NCBI GenBank assembly: GCA_014803435.1
Contig: JACYFD010000003.1
Location: 186,001-250,000 of the forward strand
Source: Cellulosimicrobium terreum
GTDB taxonomy: Bacteria; Actinomycetota; Actinomycetes; Actinomycetales; Cellulomonadaceae
Length of the DNA stretch: 64,000 nucleotides
Direction of reading: 5' to 3'
The position numbers and the translations under genes are program-made. Of the stretch, positions 59,055 through 64,000 are shown piece after piece. Numbering within the stretch: the first letter of the stretch is position 1; every line of letters starts with the position of its first letter. Under the pieces are notes generated by a model. That model was not told the DNA's origin. It saw nothing but the letters and a program-made list of their open reading frames with translations, and made no database searches.

Positions 59055-61640
59055 TCAGCGGTGGGCGAGGGTCACCGCGGAGATCTTCACGGGCTTGCCG
59101 GACGTGGCGCGCAGCTCGACGTCCCCGGACACGGGCGCCGGGAGCATGAGCTCGACGCTGCGCCGGTCGACCGTGCTCGAGGCGTACATGCTGATCTGCC
59201 CGTAGCGCTTGCCGCCGACGTAGACGTCGACCGCTCCGCCGTCCGTCCCGACCTTCCCGACGATCCGTACCCGGCGTACCTCGACGGCGTCGGGGACGGT
59301 CAGCGTCGCACCGGCCCGCTGGCTCACGTACACGTAGTTCCGGTAGTACCGGGTGCTGTCGACCTTGAGCCACCCGGACGACAGGTCCCAGTCGTCCGAG
59401 GACAGGGGCCGCGCGACCGAGTAGTAGGTCGACGTCGAGCTCGTCCCGGACCGGCCGACCGCTCGCACGCCGAAGACGTACAGCCCTCCCGGCGTGCTCG
59501 ACGAGGCCGTGTAGGTCGTCCGCGTGGTCGACGCGACCTTGGTCCACGCGTCAGGCAGCACGGTGCGGTACGAGGCCCTGCGCATGTACACGTCGTAGCG
59601 GACGGCTCCGGACGACGCCGCCCACCGCAACGGCGTGGACGTCCCGATGTTCACGGGGCTGTAGGACGTCGAGAGCTGGCTCGCCGCCGGTCGCGCCGGG
59701 GTGGTGGGGACGGGAGCGTTGCGGGGGAAGGCGACGCCGCTGACGCGCACGTCCTTCCCCGCGTCGACGGACCGGATCTGGATCGTGCCGGACGTGCTCG
59801 ACGGCAGGGACACGAGGCGTTGCCCCTGCTTCGCGACGGTGGTGGAGGCCATCGAGACCGTCCCGACCGTCTTGCCCCCCACGACCACCTGGAGACGCCC
59901 CTTGCCGGGCCCGGTCGGACCGATGATGACCACCTGGCGTGCCTGTCGCACGTTCTTCACCGAGATGACCGCGGTGCTCGAGGTGGACCGCATCGCGGTG
60001 TCCCACAGGTACGCGGAGTCGGACACCTTCGCGTACGACGGACTGAAGGCGAGCGACGAGAGCCCGAGAGGCCGCGTCGCCGTGCGGACGATCGTCAACG
60101 TCCCGAGCCGGCCGGCGGAGTCCACGGGGCGGACGGCGACGCTGCGGGTGTAACCCGTGGGCGTCGAGATCGAGATGCTCGTCCCGCTCACCGTCGTGTA
60201 CGTCCGCCACGCCCGCGAGTCGGGGCTCGCCGACCCGTGCGACGCGTTGCGCTGATAGACCTTGTACCGCACGGCGCCGGGCACCGCGGACCACACGTAG
60301 GTCGCCGCCGACGGGATCTGCGCCGGCCCGAGCGTCGCGGGCGTCGCACCGGGCTGCACGGCCCACGTGGTGGGTCTCGCAGCGCCGTGGGCGGACGTCG
60401 CCGAGGTCACCCGGCTCTTCACGTGGGACCGGATCGAGGACAACTTCGCGTACAGGTACTTTCCGGGGCAGCTCGTGTAGCTCGTGTCCCGGTGACCGGA
60501 GATCACCTTGACCGTGACCCTCGACCCGGGCGAGTACTTCGACGACGACCCCCCACCTGTCAGCGTCGTGGAACCGGTCGCGTCCAGACCGTGCCTGAAG
60601 GCCTGCCAGGCGAGCACACGCTCGATCGAGGTCACGAGCGAGCCGCTCGGCTGCGCCGTCTCGAAGTTGCCCATCGCCGAGACTCCGATCGTCTCGGTGT
60701 TGAACCCCCCGACCTGGGCGCCGATCGGCAGGTCCTGGAGCGCGTCGCGCCGACCCTGGTACACGGTCCCGTACTTGTCGACGAGGAACTGGTAGCCGAT
60801 GTCCGGCCAGTCACGCGATCCGGTGTGGTACGCGTAGATCCCCCGCACGATCGCCGGGGACTGCGCCTTCGTGTAGCTGTTGGTACCGGCGGTGTGGTGG
60901 ACGAACATCGCCTTGAGGTCGGCCGAGACGTCCGGCCACGAGCCCCCACGGCTCTCGTCGGCACCCCACTGGCCACGGGTCACGATCGAGGGCCGGATCT
61001 CGTCGCCCGTGGCGGCGTCGGCGCTGGCGGCGGGCGTCGACCCGGACACGCCGTCCGCGGCGGACGCCCCGGGGTCCACGACGTCGACCCGCGATCCGGC
61101 GGGCGCGTCTCCGCTCTCGGTGACCACCCGGGCCTGGATCCCGTCCGAGCCCCCCGTCACCAGCGGCGCAGTGCCCGGCCGCTCCCCCGCCATCCCGAGG
61201 TCCTCGACCTCGAGCGGGGTCCACTCCGACCAGGTGCCGTCGTCCAGGACACGCACGGCGACCTCCACGACGTCGTCGCTGTCCGCAGGGTCGTCCCAGG
61301 TCACCCCCGCGACGAGGAACGGCTGCGTGACGGTGAGCGCGGTCAGGGCCGCGACCTCGCCTGCGGCACCGTCGACCGGGTCGACGTCGTCAGCCGTGCG
61401 CTGCGGGTCGGGTTGCGGGTCCGGCTGCTGCTCGTCGTCCCGCTGGTCGACGCCGTCCTCCGCGGACGCGTCGAAAGCGGTCGGGTCGGTCCGTGCGTCG
61501 TCGTCGACGCCGTCGATCTCGACGGCGGACACGTCCGGCGGGACCGCATGGGCCTCGGGCACGGGGAACGAGACGACCGGGAGTGCCCCCATCCCGACCG
61601 CCAGGACCACGACGAGCGCCCCTCGCGCCAGTGCCTGCAC
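59055..61640 (-). CDS. PGRP-type N-acetylmuramoyl-L-alanine amidase with two C-terminal tandem modules
   Basis: An 861-residue exported protein. After a signal-like helix and an acidic segment comes a PGRP/Amidase_2 domain (about 215-400): PSIVTRGQWGADES, FVHHTAG, KVISGHRDTSYTSCPGKYL give the zinc ligands (His near 245, His near 381, Cys near 391). Residues about 430-861 are two related modules of 200 or so residues, each with an FN3-like part (GAVRYKVYQRNAS / GAVRYDVYMRRAS) and a beta-sandwich (VVVGGKTVGTVSMAS / VYVGGKRYGQISMYAS). GTG 61640 is a tentative start; no ribosome site is clear. It cleaves the amide between muramic acid and the stem peptide. Confidence 0.88.
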   Translation of the reverse strand: MQALARGALVVVLAVGMGALPVVSFPVPEAHAVPPDVSAVEIDGVDDDARTDPTAFDASAEDGVDQRDDEQQPDPQPDPQRTADDVDPVDGAAGEVAALTALTVTQPFLVAGVTWDDPADSDDVVEVAVRVLDDGTWSEWTPLEVEDLGMAGERPGTAPLVTGGSDGIQARVVTESGDAPAGSRVDVVDPGASAADGVSGSTPAASADAATGDEIRPSIVTRGQWGADESRGGSWPDVSADLKAMFVHHTAGTNSYTKAQSPAIVRGIYAYHTGSRDWPDIGYQFLVDKYGTVYQGRRDALQDLPIGAQVGGFNTETIGVSAMGNFETAQPSGSLVTSIERVLAWQAFRHGLDATGSTTLTGGGSSSKYSPGSRVTVKVISGHRDTSYTSCPGKYLYAKLSSIRSHVKSRVTSATSAHGAARPTTWAVQPGATPATLGPAQIPSAATYVWSAVPGAVRYKVYQRNASHGSASPDSRAWRTYTTVSGTSISISTPTGYTRSVAVRPVDSAGRLGTLTIVRTATRPLGLSSLAFSPSYAKVSDSAYLWDTAMRSTSSTAVISVKNVRQARQVVIIGPTGPGKGRLQVVVGGKTVGTVSMASTTVAKQGQRLVSLPSSTSGTIQIRSVDAGKDVRVSGVAFPRNAPVPTTPARPAASQLSTSYSPVNIGTSTPLRWAASSGAVRYDVYMRRASYRTVLPDAWTKVASTTRTTYTASSSTPGGLYVFGVRAVGRSGTSSTSTYYSVARPLSSDDWDLSSGWLKVDSTRYYRNYVYVSQRAGATLTVPDAVEVRRVRIVGKVGTDGGAVDVYVGGKRYGQISMYASSTVDRRSVELMLPAPVSGDVELRATSGKPVKISAVTLAHR

Positions 61641-61690
61641 CCGGTCACGGTAGCCCGCGGCATCCGATGCCGCACGGGCAGCGGCTCGTC

Positions 61691-62605
61691 TCAGACCCGG
61701 ATCAGGTGCAGCCGGCCGTGCAGCTCGCGCCGGAAGTCCGTCCGGCTCGCGAAGTACTCGTCCACCGCCTTGCGGCAACCCGACCACGCGAAGTAGTCGT
61801 CGACGACGAGCCGTCCGCCTACCACGAGGTGCGGCACGATGCGCTCGAGGCACGTCCTGGTGGACTCGTACCAGTCCCCGTCCAGGTGGGCGAGGGCCAC
61901 GGGCTCGTCGAGGTGGATCGTGTCCTCGAAGTAGCCCTGCACGAGGTCGACGCCGGAACCGTCTACCGGGAGACCATGTCGCGCGAAGCTCTCGGTCACC
62001 TCACTGAGCAGGTCGTCACGATATCCGTAGTACGTCTCACCGCCGACGCCCCGGGCCGCGCCCGCGGTGATCTTCTCGTACCGGCGGTGCACGTCGTCGC
62101 CGTCCTCGTCGCTCGGCGGCGGGATCATGCCGAACACGTCGTACACCTTCAGCCGGCGCTCCGGCGACTTGGCAGCGGCGATCACGATGGCCGAGCCGCC
62201 GCGCGCGGTGCCCGCCTCGATGAACAGGCCGGGCACGCCCTGGGCCTCAGCCTCCAGGGCCACGGCGGCGAGTGCAGCGAGCTGCGGTACCTGGAGGTAG
62301 CTCAGGTGCTCCTGTGTGACCCCGGTGATCCGGCGCACGACCTCGTCGGGCAGGGCGTCGGTCGCGGAGACTGCCTCGATCTCGCGCACCTTCGCCCGCA
62401 GCCGGACGATCTCCGCCTTCTGCGAGGCGATCGCGGCGTCCTTGCGCTCGATGCGTGACCGCGCGGCACGCACACGCCCGGTCAGGTCCACGACCCGCTT
62501 CCGCTCCGCAGCAAGCTGGCGCCGCAGCTCGGGGACCTCGCGCCGTAGCGCCAGCAGGCGCGACGGAGCGGTTGCTGCCCGGCGGAACTGATCGGCGATC
62601 CCCAC
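61691..62605 (-). CDS. TylF/macrocin O-methyltransferase family protein
   Basis: A 304-residue methyltransferase. A coiled coil (about residues 15-80; LRRQLAAERKRVVDLTGRV) precedes the TylF domain with FIEAGTARGGSAIVIA (SAM), LAHLDGDWYEST and RLVVDDYFAWSGCRKAVDEY. GTG 62605 is used; TTG 62617 is also possible, and neither has an ideal ribosome site. It lies 82 bases after the Trm112-like gene on the same strand, and 50 bases before the amidase gene. TylF enzymes methylate sugar hydroxyls, so a methyl ether on a wall sugar is plausible. Confidence 0.84.
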   Translation of the reverse strand: MGIADQFRRAATAPSRLLALRREVPELRRQLAAERKRVVDLTGRVRAARSRIERKDAAIASQKAEIVRLRAKVREIEAVSATDALPDEVVRRITGVTQEHLSYLQVPQLAALAAVALEAEAQGVPGLFIEAGTARGGSAIVIAAAKSPERRLKVYDVFGMIPPPSDEDGDDVHRRYEKITAGAARGVGGETYYGYRDDLLSEVTESFARHGLPVDGSGVDLVQGYFEDTIHLDEPVALAHLDGDWYESTRTCLERIVPHLVVGGRLVVDDYFAWSGCRKAVDEYFASRTDFRRELHGRLHLIRV

Positions 62606-62687
62606 GAGAACAGCCAACCATCCTGGTGCCTCGCGAGGGGAACGGCGCGCCGTACGTCCGACGGGGGCCGGGTCGGCGTGGGGAGGG

Positions 62688-62876
62688 TCAGAGGACCCGG
62701 GCGTCATCCTCCAGCAGCACCGGGATCCCGTCGCGCACGGGGTACGCGAGCGGACGTTCCGGGTCGGTGGAGTGCAGCTCCGGTTCACCGGTCGGCCCGG
62801 TCCCGTCGACGAGCGTCGCGCCCGTGACGGGGCACCGCAGCGACTCACGGATCCAGGGGTCGATGTTCAGCGTCAT
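62688..62876 (-). CDS. Trm112-family small protein
   Basis: A 62-residue protein with the Trm112 layout: IDPWIRESLRCPVTGATL at the start and AYPVRDGIPVLLEDDARVL at the end. Only one Cys remains of the usual zinc-binding set. ATG 62876 overlaps the manB stop codon (ATGA) and has GGAGGAGC upstream, so the two are translated together, an arrangement usual in actinobacteria. Trm112 proteins activate methyltransferases in other organisms; the partner here is unknown. Confidence 0.88.
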   Translation of the reverse strand: MTLNIDPWIRESLRCPVTGATLVDGTGPTGEPELHSTDPERPLAYPVRDGIPVLLEDDARVL

Positions 62877-64000
62877 GCTCGCTCCTCCGTGCTCGTCTCC
62901 TCGGCGCGGACGAGCGACAGGACGTCGTCGCGCACCTTCTCCATGATGTCCTGGTCGGCCGCCTCGACGTTGAGCCGCAGGAGCGGCTCGGTGTTGGACG
63001 CGCGCAGGTTGAACCACCACTGCGGGTGGGAGTCCCAGTGCGAGACGGTGAGGCCGTCCAGCTCGTCGACGTCGACGGGGCCTGCACCCTGCTGGGTCAC
63101 GTAAGCCTCCTCGACGCGCTCGCGCGCCGCCGCCACGTCGGGCACGGTCGAGTTGATCTCCCCCGACGCGACGTACGGCTCGTACATCTCCGCGACGTCG
63201 GACAGCGGGTGCGGCTGGCCTCCCAGCGCCGCGAGCACGTGCATCGCGGCGAGCATGCCGGTGTCCGCGAAGAAGAAGTCGCGGAAGTAGTAGTGCGCGC
63301 TGTGCTCGCCTCCGAACACGGCGTCGTTCTCCGCCATCTGCGCCTTGATGAACGAGTGTCCGACTCGCGTGCGCACGGCATGTGCGCCGGCCGCGGTGAG
63401 GAAGTCCGGCACAGCGCGCGACGTGATGAGGTTGTGGATGACCGTCGGCGTGCGACCCTCGGCCTTCTCCTTCTCGACCTCACGCAGCCCCACCAGTGCG
63501 GTGATCGCCGACGGCGAGACCGGGTCGCCGTGCTCGTCGACGACGAAGCAGCGGTCCGCGTCGCCGTCGAACGCGAGGCCCAGGTCGGCGTCGTGCTCCA
63601 CGACGGCTGCCCGCAGGTCCTCCAGGTTCTTCGGGTCGAGCGGGTTGGCCTCGTGGTTCGGGAACGTGCCGTCGAGCTCGAAGTACAGCGGTACGACGTC
63701 GAGCGGCAGGGCCGGCAGCCCGGCCGCCGTGCCGAGGACGGCGGGGACCGTGAACCCTCCCATGCCGTTGCCGGCGTCGACGACGACCTTGAGCGGGCGG
63801 ATCCCCGACAGGTCGACGAGCGAGCGCAGGAAGTCGGCGTAGGCGGGGAGCGTGTCGCGGTCGGTGATCGTCCCGGGCTCGTCGACAGGGGTGGGCAGCC
63901 CGTCGTCGATGTACCCCTCAGCGAGCCGTCGGACCTCGGCGAGCCCGGAGTCCTGCCCGACGGGCCGGGCGCCCGCACGGCAGAGCTTGATGCCGTTGTA
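62873..64000 (-). CDS. manB: Phosphomannomutase/phosphoglucomutase, C-terminal part
   Basis: The 375 C-terminal residues of a mutase are visible; the gene enters from beyond the right edge. The first residues, YNGIKLCRAGARPV, follow directly after where the phosphoserine loop lies in relatives. The metal loop GLAFDGDADRCFVVD, the sugar-binding GGEHSAHYYFRDFFFADTG and the phosphate-binding LRASNTEPLLRLNVE are all present. The enzyme interconverts mannose or glucose 1- and 6-phosphates, supplying nucleotide sugars for surface glycans. The stop overlaps the Trm112-like gene. Confidence 0.94.
   Translation of the reverse strand, partial: YNGIKLCRAGARPVGQDSGLAEVRRLAEGYIDDGLPTPVDEPGTITDRDTLPAYADFLRSLVDLSGIRPLKVVVDAGNGMGGFTVPAVLGTAAGLPALPLDVVPLYFELDGTFPNHEANPLDPKNLEDLRAAVVEHDADLGLAFDGDADRCFVVDEHGDPVSPSAITALVGLREVEKEKAEGRTPTVIHNLITSRAVPDFLTAAGAHAVRTRVGHSFIKAQMAENDAVFGGEHSAHYYFRDFFFADTGMLAAMHVLAALGGQPHPLSDVAEMYEPYVASGEINSTVPDVAAARERVEEAYVTQQGAGPVDVDELDGLTVSHWDSHPQWWFNLRASNTEPLLRLNVEAADQDIMEKVRDDVLSLVRAEETSTEERA

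Overview
The window looks like the chromosome of a high-GC Gram-positive actinobacterium, probably from the order Micrococcales (something like the Promicromonosporaceae or Cellulomonadaceae; this is inferred from gene content and codon bias, no search was run). Support comes from the very G+C-rich third codon positions, frequent GTG and TTG starts, several probable leaderless transcripts, a MoxR/DUF58 pair, a NarL-type two-component system with an actinobacterial sensor domain, a long AhcY, and a manB/Trm112 pair. No tRNA, rRNA, CRISPR array, prophage or insertion sequence was recognised.

Region 1 (1-15 kb) is mostly housekeeping: the end of a MoxR ATPase, a DUF58 protein, a small membrane protein, an AlkZ-like winged-helix protein, SpoIIM-like and RDD membrane proteins, an acyltransferase, a histidine kinase/response regulator pair, an unassigned membrane protein, S-adenosylhomocysteine hydrolase (ahcY), and a proVWX glycine-betaine-type importer closed by a strong hairpin.

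Region 2 (15-51 kb) is a large cell-surface glycopolymer locus in many short, mixed-orientation transcription units. It opens with a truncated nucleotide-sugar dehydrogenase relic. It then encodes SAM-dependent methyltransferases, a seven-repeat surface protein beside a decayed relative, a metalloprotease, two polysaccharide pyruvyl transferase family proteins, several glycosyltransferases, an intact nucleotide-sugar dehydrogenase, a QueC-like PP-loop ATPase, two Stealth phosphotransferases, TagF-like polyol-phosphate transferases (one fused to a GT2 domain), O-acetyl/acyl transferases, a Wzm/Wzt ABC exporter, an IspD-type cytidylyltransferase overlapping an SDR (a likely CDP-ribitol module) and a TagE/TarM-like glucosyltransferase. 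Together these could make a phosphodiester-linked, teichoic-acid-like polymer carrying uronate, pyruvate ketal, acyl and glucosyl groups, export it through Wzm/Wzt and decorate it.

Region 3 (51-64 kb) is wall remodelling and the end of the locus: an Ig-like secreted protein, an acyltransferase, a SpoIID/LytB protein, a further TagF-like enzyme, a CHAP hydrolase, and a minus-strand run of manB (cut by the window edge), a Trm112-like protein, a TylF-family methyltransferase, a large PGRP-type amidase and a GlfT2-like galactofuranosyltransferase. The most unusual elements are the QueC-like protein beside the nucleotide-sugar dehydrogenase, the pyruvyl transferase fused to a GT8-like domain that has lost its DxD motif, and the two gene relics.
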